From Flavobacteriaceae bacterium EG-1 (lineage in GTDB: Bacteria; Bacteroidota; Bacteroidia; Flavobacteriales; Flavobacteriaceae), in contig NZ_WJPK01000005.1 of NCBI RefSeq assembly GCF_009649685.1, positions 186,001 through 250,000 on the forward strand: DNA of 64,000 nt. Direction: 5' to 3'. Below are positions 20,303 to 30,070 of the stretch, piece after piece; the first letter of the stretch is position 1; each line of letters starts with the position of its first letter. The notes below the pieces were generated by a model. The model saw only the letters and a list, made by a program, of their open reading frames with translations, ran no database searches and was not told where the DNA came from. Made by a program: the position numbers and the translations under genes.

Positions 20303-20941
20303 TTACAAAGACCAAGCTCTGCCTCCCGATACTTCCTGTAAATCTACACATCCTTTTTGCGCGCCCGGAATAGGGTCATAGGCCAAGACCTCTTCCCCAA
20401 TAATTTTACTGACTTTAAAAGCTTCTATTCCCCTGTTTCGTAATGAATTCAAAACAAAAAAATTAACCGCATCATCGGATAGTAGTTGAGCTCCCTCCTT
20501 TTCGGAGGCAGCTACCTCCATATTCCATTTCTTTTTATTCTCGGCATCAGCCTTAAAATAATGGGCCACCCTTTTTTCTATATCACCTTCCGTTAAATCA
20601 GTTGAAACGTTCTTTACAGATTTTTCAAGGGTTGTAGACAAATACTGCTCTACACCTGCTTTAAATGCAGTTTTTTCTTTTTCCGTAGATATAACATCTA
20701 GATAGCCATCTATAAATTGGGCCAAGTTCAAATCTGTTGCTCCAGGCACATCTGGAGTCTTAGGTATCATTACCTCTAAGGTCTTTGAAACAATATCAGC
20801 TTCATCGGGTGAAAAAAATACAGGGTTCCATGAAACCTTTTTTTCTTGGGTACAACTTTGAATAAGTGTGACTACGGCAGATGACATGGTTAAGGAACCT
20901 AGCGATAACCCAATGTTCTTTAGTGCTTTTCTTCTTTCCAA
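20303..20941 (-). CDS. Gluconate 2-dehydrogenase subunit 3-like small subunit
   Basis: A 212-residue exported protein with the N-terminus MERRKALKNIGLSLGSLTM, which resembles a twin-arginine or lipoprotein-type signal (LIQSC near residue 30). The rest fits the gluconate 2-dehydrogenase subunit 3 family (PF13618), the small partner needed for export or assembly of GMC-type membrane dehydrogenases. It starts 9 bases after the stop of the large GMC subunit, so the two form an operon. In glucoside 3-dehydrogenase systems a related small subunit pairs with a GMC catalytic subunit and a cytochrome c; no cytochrome gene is present here. Confidence 0.85.
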   Translation of the reverse strand: MERRKALKNIGLSLGSLTMSSAVVTLIQSCTQEKKVSWNPVFFSPDEADIVSKTLEVMIPKTPDVPGATDLNLAQFIDGYLDVISTEKEKTAFKAGVEQYLSTTLEKSVKNVSTDLTEGDIEKRVAHYFKADAENKKKWNMEVAASEKEGAQLLSDDAVNFFVLNSLRNRGIEAFKVSKIIGEEVLAYDPIPGAQKGCVDLQEVSGGRAWSL

Positions 20942-20950
20942 AACAGTTGT

Positions 20951-22651
20951 TTAAATATTCATTTTCTTTAATTCCTCTACAGCATGATTGGCTGCTCTTG
21001 CCGTTAGAGCCATGTATGTTAGTGAAGGATTTTGACATCCTGCAGAGGTCATACAAGCCCCATCGGTAACATATACATTAGGCACTTCATGCAGCTGGTT
21101 GTATTTATTCAAAACCGAAGTTTTTGGGTCCTTACCCATTCTAGCCGTACCCATTTCGTGAATACCGCCTCCCATGTACGATTCCCTTTTGTTGGCCCTG
21201 ACATCTTTAAAGCCTGAATTTTCCAACATTTCTTGGGCCTGCTCTATCCAATCTTTTTTCATCCGTTTCTCGTTATCTTTGAACTCGGCATCAAAAACAA
21301 TTGTAGGTAAACCGTAGTCATCAAGCTTATCATAATTTAATGACATATGGTTTTCATGATACGGCAATACTTCTCCAAAACCGCCTAAGTTAATTCGCCA
21401 ACCTCCAGGTTCCAGCATGGCTGCTTTCAATTCTTCTCCGTAGGCATACTCAGGAATCAAAGTACTAAAGTCATTACGCCCGGCACTACCTTGGTATCCG
21501 TAACCCCGTATAAAATCTACTTTTTTAGAGGTGGAATCTACATTTCTAAACCTTGGTATATAAAACCCGTTAGGTCTTCGTCCTTTATAGTACTTATCAT
21601 CATAGCCATCTATTTTTCCGCTTGCACCACCACCTAATTGGTGATCCATGATATTGTGTCCCAATTCACCACTGGCATTGCCCATACCGTTTGGAAAAAC
21701 ATCTGACTTTGATTGCATCAAAATTGCCGTAGAAGCCATGGACGAAGCACACAAGAAGACTATTTTAGATTTAAACTCTATTACTTCCTTAGTATTGGCG
21801 TCTACAATCTTGACTCCTGTAGCTTTTTTTGTTTCCTTGTCGTACAATACCTCGCAAACAATAGAATCTGGTCTTAGCGTCATATTTCCTGTAGCCTCTG
21901 CCATGGGAAGTGTTGATGAATTTGAGCTAAAATAACCACCGTACGGACACCCGCGTTTGCAACGGTTCCTGTATTGGCAGGTTCCTCTTCCTGCCCCAGG
22001 TTTTGACCCTTCCGTAATATGAGCAACCCTACCTATGGTTAGTACACGATCATCATATTTTTCAGAAATACCATTCTTTAAATGCTCTTCCACGCAATTG
22101 AGTTCCATAGGTTTTAAAAACACGCTGTCCGGTAAATGGGGCAACCCTAGGGCCTCTCCACTAATACCTACATGTTTTTCCACATGCTCATACCATGGCT
22201 TTAAATCTTTATATCGAATAGGCCAGTCTACACCAATACCATCTTTGACATTGGCTTCGAAATCCAAATCTGACCAACGATAGGTTTGCTTGCCCCATAT
22301 GAGGGAACGGCCACCAACCTGTGTACCTCGAATCCAATCAAATCTTTTTGTTTCATCATAATCATATTTTGAATCGTCATTAAAAAAATGACGTGTGGTT
22401 TCATCAAAACCCCAACGCGATTGCTTTGGATATTTTTCCTTTATTTTAGCTGGGGTCTCACCTCCATTTGGTAAGTCCCACGGATCAAGGTTCATAGTTG
22501 GATAATCAACTACATGTTGTACCATTCTTCCACGTTCCAGAACTAAAGTTTTAAGCCCGTTCTCGCAAAGCTCTTTTGCTGCCCATCCTCCACTTACGCC
22601 AGTACCAACTACAATGGCGTCATAGGTATTACTCAATGGTATTTTTGACAT
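20951..22651 (-). CDS. GMC-family FAD oxidoreductase with probable Fe-S cluster motif
   Basis: A 566-residue flavoprotein. The FAD-binding Rossmann motif DAIVVGTGVSGGWAAKEL is at the N-terminus (residues about 11-28), and the C-terminal GMC signature includes HEMGTARMG and NPSLTYMALTARAANH, containing the catalytic His and Asn. Cysteines 225, 231 and 235 form C-x5-C-x3-C, the spacing I recall for the [3Fe-4S] ligands of bacterial FAD glucose dehydrogenase. It probably oxidises a sugar or glycoside in the periplasm with the small subunit encoded next, exported with it by the Tat route because it has no signal of its own. Its promoter carries the rhamnose-locus operator. Confidence 0.88.
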   Translation of the reverse strand: MSKIPLSNTYDAIVVGTGVSGGWAAKELCENGLKTLVLERGRMVQHVVDYPTMNLDPWDLPNGGETPAKIKEKYPKQSRWGFDETTRHFFNDDSKYDYDETKRFDWIRGTQVGGRSLIWGKQTYRWSDLDFEANVKDGIGVDWPIRYKDLKPWYEHVEKHVGISGEALGLPHLPDSVFLKPMELNCVEEHLKNGISEKYDDRVLTIGRVAHITEGSKPGAGRGTCQYRNRCKRGCPYGGYFSSNSSTLPMAEATGNMTLRPDSIVCEVLYDKETKKATGVKIVDANTKEVIEFKSKIVFLCASSMASTAILMQSKSDVFPNGMGNASGELGHNIMDHQLGGGASGKIDGYDDKYYKGRRPNGFYIPRFRNVDSTSKKVDFIRGYGYQGSAGRNDFSTLIPEYAYGEELKAAMLEPGGWRINLGGFGEVLPYHENHMSLNYDKLDDYGLPTIVFDAEFKDNEKRMKKDWIEQAQEMLENSGFKDVRANKRESYMGGGIHEMGTARMGKDPKTSVLNKYNQLHEVPNVYVTDGACMTSAGCQNPSLTYMALTARAANHAVEELKKMNI

Positions 22652-22702
22652 AAGTAAACTCTTTTAGTAAATAGACTTTTAATTTCTGAAAAATTATCAA
22701 AG

Positions 22703-22748
22703 CTAATTTAGGACAAAGATTATCTATACCTGTCCTGTACGATGCTGC
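22703..22748 (-). promoter_or_regulatory. Rhamnose-locus operator and promoter for the GMC operon
   Basis: On the minus strand GCAGCATCGT and ACAGGACAGG (22729-22748) precede TAAATTAG (22703-22710; one mismatch to TANNTTTG) at the standard 22-base offset. The site is divergent from the SusC promoter in the same intergenic region. Confidence 0.7.
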
Positions 22749-22913
22749 TTGCTAAAACTTGATTGTATAATTGCCTAACTAAAAATCGTAGCTATAGATT
22801 ACTATTACGCCATATTCCGAATTGTAATTTATCTTTTGAAGCAATTAGCTTTATTCAACTAAAACATTTTCAAAACTCGTTGATTCTTACTAAAAAAATT
22901 TTGCAAAAATCAA

Positions 22914-22973
22914 ACAGGACAGTACAAGATAGTGCAGGATAGCACAGGATAGTACAAGATAGTGCAGGATGAA
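22914..22973 (+). repeat. Tandem 10-bp repeat, six units
   Basis: Six consecutive 10-mers: ACAGGACAGT, ACAAGATAGT, GCAGGATAGC, ACAGGATAGT, ACAAGATAGT, GCAGGATGAA. A 20-base block (22921-22940) recurs exactly 30 bases later (22951-22970). The 10-base period keeps all copies on one face of the helix. Confidence 0.95.
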
Positions 22974-22999
22974 GGTTTAAACTAACAACAATATTTTTG
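22914..22999 (+). promoter_or_regulatory. Six-copy operator array and promoter for susC
   Basis: The promoter-proximal repeat of the array at 22914-22973 has its conserved GCAGGAT end 22 positions before a perfect TANNTTTG box (TATTTTTG, 22992-22999). The susC ATG follows 33 bases after the box. Confidence 0.75.
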
Positions 23000-23032
23000 A
23001 AAGAACTCAATTCACTTTAAATAATTAACTAT

Positions 23033-26000
23033 ATGAAAAAAACAAGATTTAATTCAAGCAAACGATGGGCACCTATCTTTACATTGTTGCTTACCTTCAG
23101 CTCTATTGTTGGATGGTCGCAGCAATCAGTTACTGGAACTGTATCTGCAGATGGTCTTCCTTTACCGGGCGCATCGATAATAGTCAAGGGTACAACTCGA
23201 GGTGTAAGTACAGATTTTGATGGTAACTTTACCATTGAGGCAGGAGCAGATGACATACTATCAATTTCTTATATAGGTTACGCACCTCAAGAAATTGTTG
23301 TGGGTACTCAAAATCAGATTAATGTTATATTAGTAGCCAGTAATGAACTTGAGGAAGTTGTTGTCATTGGATATGGAACAACAACTAAATCGGACTTAAC
23401 TGGTTCTGTCGCATCAGTTAGTGCTGAAGAAATCACACAAGTACCTTCTTCAAGGGTAGATCAAGTTTTACAAGGTAGGGCTGCCGGTGTTCAAGTAACA
23501 CAAGTTAGTGGTGCTCCTGGAGCAGGAACGGTCATAAGAGTAAGAGGTGGAAATTCTATTACTGGTAGTAATGAACCCCTCTGGGTTATTGATGGTATTG
23601 TTGTTGGCACTAATTTTAATTTAAACAACATTAACGCAAATGACATAAAATCGATTGAAATACTAAAGGATGCTTCATCTATTGCGATTTACGGTTCAAG
23701 AGGTGCAAACGGTGTAGTATTGGTTACAACCAAAAATGGTCGTGGTGCAGGTACTGGAAAGCCTGAAGTGAGTGTTAATATATTCACTAGTATGCAGATG
23801 CTACCTGAACTGCCAGATTTTTTATCTCAAGAAGAACAGATTGCTTTTACCAACGAACACGCGGAATTCAGATCAGCCGCTGCTCCATTTCCTGATGCAC
23901 CATCTACATACCCGAACAATGATTGGGTCGATTTAACAACAGGACCAGCCCCAATTTACAATGCGGATGTATCTCTTGCAGGAGCATCGGAAAATGTGAA
24001 TTATTATAACTCGATAAATTATTTTAATCAAGAAGGTATTGTAAATACTTCTGGTATTGAAAAATTTATTTTCAGATCAAATTTAGACTTGAATCTAAGC
24101 CACAAATTGAAAGCTGGTTTTCGAATTAATTACTCTAGAATTAAAGTAGATAATGGTCTCACCTCTTTTGGTGGAAATGCATTTGGTACGTTAAGCACGC
24201 AACCCGTATTCAATGATGATGGCACCTACAATGGATTTAATGATGTTATCGGTTCACCTTTTAATAATCCCCTTGCCAATTTCGAGTTAAACACTAATGA
24301 GACTTTTACCAATAACTTATTAGGTACAGTTTATTTGGAATACAACCCGACTCCTGCTTGGACAATTCGTTCGACTTTCAGCCCAGAATTCAACAACACC
24401 AAACGAAATAGATTCAATTCTAGTCAGTTACCGGGTAATCTTGCTGTTGGAGTAACAGATGGTGGTACCGCTAGTGTAAGAACCGTAGCAAGTACTGGTT
24501 GGAATAATGAGAACACCATACAATATCGTACTGATATAAATGAAAATCATGGACTTACAATACTTGGAGGGGCTTCTTTTCAAAAAGTGGAGACTGAAAC
24601 TACTGAGGCAGAGGCAGCGGGTATTACTAGTGACGCAACTGGATTTAATAATTTAGGCAATTCCGATCCAATTAGATCAATAGTCACCAGCAATTACAGC
24701 GGATTTCAAATTGCCTCATTTTTTGGTAGAATAAACTACGACTATAAAGATAAATATTTATTAACTCTAGTAGGCAGAACAGATGGTAGTTCAGTTTTCG
24801 CAGAAGGAAATAAATATGAGTTCTACCCTTCTTTGGCAGCAGCCTGGAAAATTAGTGAAGAATCTTTTATGCAAAATCAAAATATATTTTCTGATTTAAA
24901 ATTAAGAGCTAGTTGGGGTCGTTCTGGTAATCAAGCGATTGGACCTTATAGAACATTAGGGGTTCTAACCGAAGCGAATACTACACTTAATGGCTCTGAA
25001 GTACCAGGATTAACATTGGGTAGACCTTCAAATCCGAACCTACAATGGGAAACAACTACTTCATTGGATATTGCGTTAGAAGCATCACTTTTCGGAGGAA
25101 GACTCTTTACGGAATTCAACTATTATCAAAAAGAGACCAACGACTTACTTTTAGACGTAACCATACCCAGACAAACTGGGTTTACAAGTCAATTGCAAAA
25201 TATTGGGGCACTCGAAAACAAAGGATGGGAACTGTTAATAAATTCTACTAACATTTCCAATGACAACTTTAACTGGAATACTACCTTAACATTGGCAGCA
25301 AACAAAAATAAAATATTAGATCTTGGAGGGCAAGAATTTATAGATGTTGTCGTAGATCCTATTATTGGTTCAGGTAATACTAGACTAATTGTTGGCGAAT
25401 CAGTTCCAGTTTATACGGGATTAAATTATCTAGGTACATGGAAAAGTCAAGCAGAAATTGATGCATCAGGCAGAACTGATCCACAAGTTGTAGGTGGACC
25501 TCGATTCGAGGATTTAAATGGAGATGGTATCGCTTCAACTGAAGATAATGTTATTTTAGGTAGTCCATTACCTGACCTTATTTTTGGATTCGAAAACTCA
25601 TTTTCATACAAGAATCTGGATTTTTCCTTTTTCTTTCAAGGCACTACGGGCAATGAAGTGTATAATTTAAGAATGCGTAATCATTATTTTAATCGAGGTG
25701 AAACTGTAAAATTTGGAGATTTAAGAAACCGTTGGACAGTTAACAATCCAACTTCTGATATTCCTAGAGCCGGTGGTGATTCTGTAACAAATACACCAAG
25801 TAATTCAGAATACGTAGAAGATGGTTCTCATATTCGACTTAAAACGGTACGATTGGCTTATAATTTTCCAACCAAAAAAATATTTAAGGGAGTAAAAAAC
25901 GCTACCATTTATTTATCTGGAAGCAATCTATGGTTGTCCTCTAAAACTCGATTGATTGAGCCTGAGGCCAGTAATTTTGGAAGAAGTGGGTTGGGAAATA

Positions 26001-26074
26001 TTGCCCAAGGATATTTAGATGGACAATACCCAAACCCACGAGTGATAACTCTCGGACTTAACGTAACTTTTTAA
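23033..26074 (+). CDS. SusC-like TonB-dependent outer-membrane transporter
   Basis: A 1013-residue outer-membrane importer. A signal peptide ends near VGWSQQ. A carboxypeptidase-regulatory-like domain follows (VSADGLPLPGASIIVKGT, DFDGNFTI), then the TonB box/plug region (EEVVVIGYGTTTKSDLTGSV, LQGRAAGVQVTQVSGAPGAG, LWVIDGIVV) and a large beta barrel ending in LGLNVTF with the terminal aromatic. It forms the glycan import complex with the SusD-like lipoprotein encoded 12 bases downstream. Ligands are probably sulfated rhamnose-containing oligosaccharides, inferred from neighbours. Its promoter carries the largest operator array in the window. Confidence 0.95.
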   Translation: MKKTRFNSSKRWAPIFTLLLTFSSIVGWSQQSVTGTVSADGLPLPGASIIVKGTTRGVSTDFDGNFTIEAGADDILSISYIGYAPQEIVVGTQNQINVILVASNELEEVVVIGYGTTTKSDLTGSVASVSAEEITQVPSSRVDQVLQGRAAGVQVTQVSGAPGAGTVIRVRGGNSITGSNEPLWVIDGIVVGTNFNLNNINANDIKSIEILKDASSIAIYGSRGANGVVLVTTKNGRGAGTGKPEVSVNIFTSMQMLPELPDFLSQEEQIAFTNEHAEFRSAAAPFPDAPSTYPNNDWVDLTTGPAPIYNADVSLAGASENVNYYNSINYFNQEGIVNTSGIEKFIFRSNLDLNLSHKLKAGFRINYSRIKVDNGLTSFGGNAFGTLSTQPVFNDDGTYNGFNDVIGSPFNNPLANFELNTNETFTNNLLGTVYLEYNPTPAWTIRSTFSPEFNNTKRNRFNSSQLPGNLAVGVTDGGTASVRTVASTGWNNENTIQYRTDINENHGLTILGGASFQKVETETTEAEAAGITSDATGFNNLGNSDPIRSIVTSNYSGFQIASFFGRINYDYKDKYLLTLVGRTDGSSVFAEGNKYEFYPSLAAAWKISEESFMQNQNIFSDLKLRASWGRSGNQAIGPYRTLGVLTEANTTLNGSEVPGLTLGRPSNPNLQWETTTSLDIALEASLFGGRLFTEFNYYQKETNDLLLDVTIPRQTGFTSQLQNIGALENKGWELLINSTNISNDNFNWNTTLTLAANKNKILDLGGQEFIDVVVDPIIGSGNTRLIVGESVPVYTGLNYLGTWKSQAEIDASGRTDPQVVGGPRFEDLNGDGIASTEDNVILGSPLPDLIFGFENSFSYKNLDFSFFFQGTTGNEVYNLRMRNHYFNRGETVKFGDLRNRWTVNNPTSDIPRAGGDSVTNTPSNSEYVEDGSHIRLKTVRLAYNFPTKKIFKGVKNATIYLSGSNLWLSSKTRLIEPEASNFGRSGLGNIAQGYLDGQYPNPRVITLGLNVTF

Positions 26075-26085
26075 AAAAATTATCT

Positions 26086-27654
26086 ATGAAAACAAAGAAC
26101 ATCTATATATACATCTTCGCGGCATTCTCCTTTTTGAGTTGTGAGAAGTTTTTGGAAGAGGAGCCAAGAGCAATAGTTGCTCCAGAAACATTTTTTGCAT
26201 CTGAAAATGATGCAAGACAAGCAATTAATGGCACATATGCCATTTTAAAGAATAATTCTATTTATGGTCAAGTAGGCCTTGATCATTTTTATGATAATGG
26301 CGCTGATATTATTGAGCCAAACCGTTCTGCAAATTTTGTTGAGCCTATTGGAAATTACTCTCTAAATGAATCTTTGGCAGACGTCTCCGTTCAAAAAATG
26401 AGTGTATCTGACACATGGAAAGACTTATATAAAATTGTATTTAATACGAACATTATCATTGACAGAGTTACTGGTAATGAAGCTATACTTGAAGAAGTCC
26501 GCACAGAAATTATTGCGGAAGCTACATTTTTAAGAGCGTTGTGTTATTGGCATATTACCAATCTCTGGGGTGATGCCCCTTACTATACAGAAGTTCTACC
26601 ATTGGAAGAAGTTGGCCAATTAGGAAGAACCGATGAAGCAACTATACTTAGCGGTGTTTTGACTGACCTACAATTTGCGCAATCCATTTTACCATCTTCG
26701 TATCCTGACGATCAAAGAGGTCGCGCAACCAAATGGGTAGCGGCTATTATCCAAGCAAAAATCTATATGAAACAACAAAATTGGCAAGCTGGTTTAAGTA
26801 AATGTTTGGAAATTATAAATGAATCACCTCATACCCTTTTACCGACTTATGCGGAAGTTTTTGATCCTTTAAATGAATATAATGCTGAAATTATTTGGTC
26901 ATTAGATTTTGCAAAGGACATCGAAGGGATATTTGACCCAGCATTTCCAGGTGCAGCATTTGCTGGAAATAATAGTTGGAGACCCAGTATGTTTAATCCT
27001 CGTTTAAGAGATGAACCCAAGAACACCGATGAAAGGAGTGCATTAGCAGATGCACTTGTCGCTAATGGGCAAGCATTTAACGGAACAGGTTTACAAGTAG
27101 CTTCCAAAGATTTTGCTGAAAAATTTCCTTTAAATGATTTAAGAAGACCTTTGAATATTGTGGACAATTATTTGGGGTTTGAATTAAATTTTCCTTACAT
27201 GGCCAAATTTTGGAATCTAGATTTGGAAACCTCTCCGCGTTTCAACCACTCTGATAATAGAATGGTATTTCGATTAGCTGATGTTTATTTAATGGCGGCC
27301 GAATGTGAGAATGAAATCAATGGTCCTGCCAATGCATACCAATATATTCATCGCATTAGAGAACGCGCTTACACGACTCAAGCGGAGTGGGAACTTGTTG
27401 GACTTAACCAGCAAACCTTTAGAGAGGCCATTTATGATGAACGTAAGTGGGAATTAGCTGCTGAAGCCCATAGAAGATATGACTTAATTCGTTGGGGTAT
27501 CTTATTAGACGTGGTACAAAACTTGGAATATCGCTTTTGGGAGCCCAATGTAAATATCAAACCTTATCATGTGTTATTACCCATTCCTTTACAAGAACTG
27601 GAACAAAACCCTGCTTTATTAGAGTCTGACCCAACTAATAATGGTTATCGATAA
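26086..27654 (+). CDS. SusD/RagB-like surface glycan-binding lipoprotein
   Basis: A 522-residue lipoprotein (signal ending FSFLSC, Cys at 20) of the RagB/SusD family. Typical features are the start EKFLEEEPRAIV, the SusD-like N-terminal helices (ENDARQAINGTYAIL, IIAEATFLRALCYWHI) and the C-terminal RERAYTTQ...REAIYDERKWELAAEAHRRYDLIRWG block. It caps the SusC barrel and binds the oligosaccharide outside the cell. It is cotranscribed with susC and followed by a clear terminator. Confidence 0.95.
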   Translation: MKTKNIYIYIFAAFSFLSCEKFLEEEPRAIVAPETFFASENDARQAINGTYAILKNNSIYGQVGLDHFYDNGADIIEPNRSANFVEPIGNYSLNESLADVSVQKMSVSDTWKDLYKIVFNTNIIIDRVTGNEAILEEVRTEIIAEATFLRALCYWHITNLWGDAPYYTEVLPLEEVGQLGRTDEATILSGVLTDLQFAQSILPSSYPDDQRGRATKWVAAIIQAKIYMKQQNWQAGLSKCLEIINESPHTLLPTYAEVFDPLNEYNAEIIWSLDFAKDIEGIFDPAFPGAAFAGNNSWRPSMFNPRLRDEPKNTDERSALADALVANGQAFNGTGLQVASKDFAEKFPLNDLRRPLNIVDNYLGFELNFPYMAKFWNLDLETSPRFNHSDNRMVFRLADVYLMAAECENEINGPANAYQYIHRIRERAYTTQAEWELVGLNQQTFREAIYDERKWELAAEAHRRYDLIRWGILLDVVQNLEYRFWEPNVNIKPYHVLLPIPLQELEQNPALLESDPTNNGYR

Positions 27655-27730
27655 TATTCATAAAATACTGCCAATAAATTAGATAAATTATTAAAATTTA
27701 AGCAGTTGTGAGTTGTTTAAGTTAGTTTTT

Positions 27731-27766
27731 AAAATGGAGCATATTATATTTTGCTCCATTTTTTAT
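27731..27766 (+). terminator. Rho-independent terminator after susCD
   Basis: Perfect 11-bp stem AAAATGGAGCA/TGCTCCATTTT with a 10-base loop, continuing into T residues, 77 bases after the susD stop. Confidence 0.9.
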
Positions 27767-28290
27767 TAACTGTATATAAATTTCCGCATTGTTTTTAGAA
27801 AACAATTATTGTATAAGACATGGAAAGAATAATATTATTTAAACTACACTTTAACTTGCATTATAATATTTTGTGAATATTATAAAATATTCACAAAATA
27901 GTTTTTATCTAATTCCTAATTATTAAAATTAAAATTAAGGTAAAAAATAGCATATAAAATAAACATATCGCAGTAAAAGACATTTTACTAAATACCATTA
28001 TTTTAAAAGTAAAATCTTTTTTAATTATGAAAAACTGAATACGAATACTTCGCATTAGTTCCAACACACAAATTATACCATTAGACTCAGCATTAGGATA
28101 TAATTTATATTACAAAATGAAGCTTATTTCATATCTATAACTAAATACAATACTTATTAATTTTAAAAAGACAATGGATTAAATACTTAATAATACTATA
28201 TACAAGAAAAACTGTAGAAAACTTAAACAATAATATAGCAATATCAAAAAAAAATATTAAGTATTTGACAACTAAAAACCATTATTTAAA
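27767..28290. other. Very AT-rich intergenic stretch
   Basis: About 520 bases between the convergent ends of susD and a sulfatase gene. I see only short A/T runs, no open frame of note and no strong terminator for the minus-strand operon. Confidence 0.6.
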
Positions 28291-30045
28291 TTACAATTCA
28301 AATACAACGATTTCACTAGGTTTATAGCCTATTCGGTGTGCTAGTATTAATATTTTAGATTCTTTTGGAATTTTGAAAGGTTCTTTGTAAATCAACCAGA
28401 CATCTGATATTTCTTCACCATGATTTACAAGTTTATAACCTAAAGATGCACCCTCAGTCGCGCAGCTAATTTTAAGATATCCTTCAAAAGAAGTAATTAT
28501 AGGAGTTGAAGTTACTGGTTGAACTATATTCCCATCCCAAAGTTTTGTAATCAGTTCTTTTTCTGTAAGATTTGGATTATCTCCAATTGAATTAAGCCAC
28601 CTATCCATCTCTGTGCGTAATTCAACCATGTTTTTTTCAAATTCTGGTTGACTAGCTAGATTATTCAATTCATTAGGGTCTAGTAAACAATCATACAACT
28701 CTTCTTTTGGCTTACTTTCGCGGAACCATTGCTCTTGTTCGGAGTTTAACTTTCCTTCTTCGCGTAGACGCAATAACTCTTTCATAGTGGGTATTCTTTC
28801 CCGGTATTCAATAGGTAAATAATAACCCTGTGTTGGTTTATAGTTACGAATATATTTGAATCGTTTATCACGTACGGCACGAATTACATCAGTATAACCA
28901 TCAAAACGGTCTGCAGCTGCGTGAATGTAATTTCGATTCTCACTCTTTTTATATTTTCCTAAAAAGGCATGTCCTTGCATATATTCAGGAGGCTTTATTC
29001 CTGAAATTGAGAGCAATGTAGGAGCAATGTCAACAAAACTTAACAAGCGTTCATCTTTTGTACCTGCTTTTCGTTTATTTGGAAATCGAATAATCATTGG
29101 AGTATTTAATCCCGAATCATAAATTAATCGTTTCTCTCTTGGTAATGGACCTCCATGGTCACCATAAAAAACAATTATAGTTTTTTCTAACAGCCCATCG
29201 TCCTCTAATTGTTTTAAAACCGAACCCATCTGTTTGTCCATTTCTGCAATGTTGTTGTAGAGCTTCCACATGTCTCGACGTGCGACCTCATTGTCAGGTA
29301 AATACGGCGGAATATTAAACTTGGTCTCTTTAGAAAGGTGAACTTGTGTATCTTCTTCGGCCATTCTGTTATTAGCATGCGAGGCTCTAAAATTTTTCCA
29401 TTTATAATTTCGATCACCAGAATGATAATGCCTTGTTTCAATCTCACGAAAGCCATAAGGTTCGAACAATCCTGATTCGTGTGTCTCTGTAAAATTCATA
29501 ACTGAAAAGAATGGTTGGCCTTTTTTGCGATTGCGCCAATGAGCATAAGGACTACTTTCGTCCCAAGCCGTTTTAGGCGCTTCGAATTGATAATCTTCTT
29601 TATAATTATTAGTACAGTAATAACCGTTTATTCGAAGCAGTTCACTTACCATTCTAGTTTCAGGTGGTGGTACCGCAGCATAAGAAGGTAGACCCGTTAC
29701 TTCTGTATATGAAGTAGTACGCATATGATTTGCGCCTATACTTGAGGGATACATTCCGGTTGCGATAGCTGACCTACTTGGGGCACAAACGCCTGAGGTA
29801 GAAAACAAATTCGGGTAAACCACACCCTCTTTTGCCAAGCGACTCAAATTTGGGGTAACTATGGTCGAATCTCCAAAGGAAGGTATATAAGAGCCCATAT
29901 CTTCTGTAACCAACCACAAAATATTGAGGCGCTCTTGCAAGTCCATTGTAGGTGAAGATTTCTTATCTCCAACCATTTCATTTTTATTGGTTTGACAACT
30001 TGATAAAGTAATAAAAATGATAATAAAAGCTAAAATTACTCTCAT
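28291..30045 (-). CDS. S1-family sulfatase with C-terminal extension, lipoprotein
   Basis: A 584-residue sulfatase. I place the start at ATG 30045 (MRVILAFIIIFITLSSC), which gives a lipoprotein signal with Cys at 17; an in-frame ATG further upstream would overlap the preceding gene and bury the signal. The maturation motif is C87-A-P-S-R91-SAIATG. Metal-binding regions are NILWLVTEDM and VFYGDHGGPLPREK. After the sulfatase core a beta-rich C-terminal segment (about residues 480-584; VTSTPIITSFEGYLKISCAT) resembles the add-on seen on some S1 sulfatases. It is the last gene of the minus-strand operon that starts at 38495. Confidence 0.9.
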   Translation of the reverse strand: MRVILAFIIIFITLSSCQTNKNEMVGDKKSSPTMDLQERLNILWLVTEDMGSYIPSFGDSTIVTPNLSRLAKEGVVYPNLFSTSGVCAPSRSAIATGMYPSSIGANHMRTTSYTEVTGLPSYAAVPPPETRMVSELLRINGYYCTNNYKEDYQFEAPKTAWDESSPYAHWRNRKKGQPFFSVMNFTETHESGLFEPYGFREIETRHYHSGDRNYKWKNFRASHANNRMAEEDTQVHLSKETKFNIPPYLPDNEVARRDMWKLYNNIAEMDKQMGSVLKQLEDDGLLEKTIIVFYGDHGGPLPREKRLIYDSGLNTPMIIRFPNKRKAGTKDERLLSFVDIAPTLLSISGIKPPEYMQGHAFLGKYKKSENRNYIHAAADRFDGYTDVIRAVRDKRFKYIRNYKPTQGYYLPIEYRERIPTMKELLRLREEGKLNSEQEQWFRESKPKEELYDCLLDPNELNNLASQPEFEKNMVELRTEMDRWLNSIGDNPNLTEKELITKLWDGNIVQPVTSTPIITSFEGYLKISCATEGASLGYKLVNHGEEISDVWLIYKEPFKIPKESKILILAHRIGYKPSEIVVFEL

Positions 30046-30070
30046 AGTTAAATTTAATAAATGACCAAAA

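Noticed and set aside
22914-22973. Short tandem repeats as a possible CRISPR array
   Set aside because: Units are 10 bases with no spacers, no cas genes are present, and they form part of a promoter.
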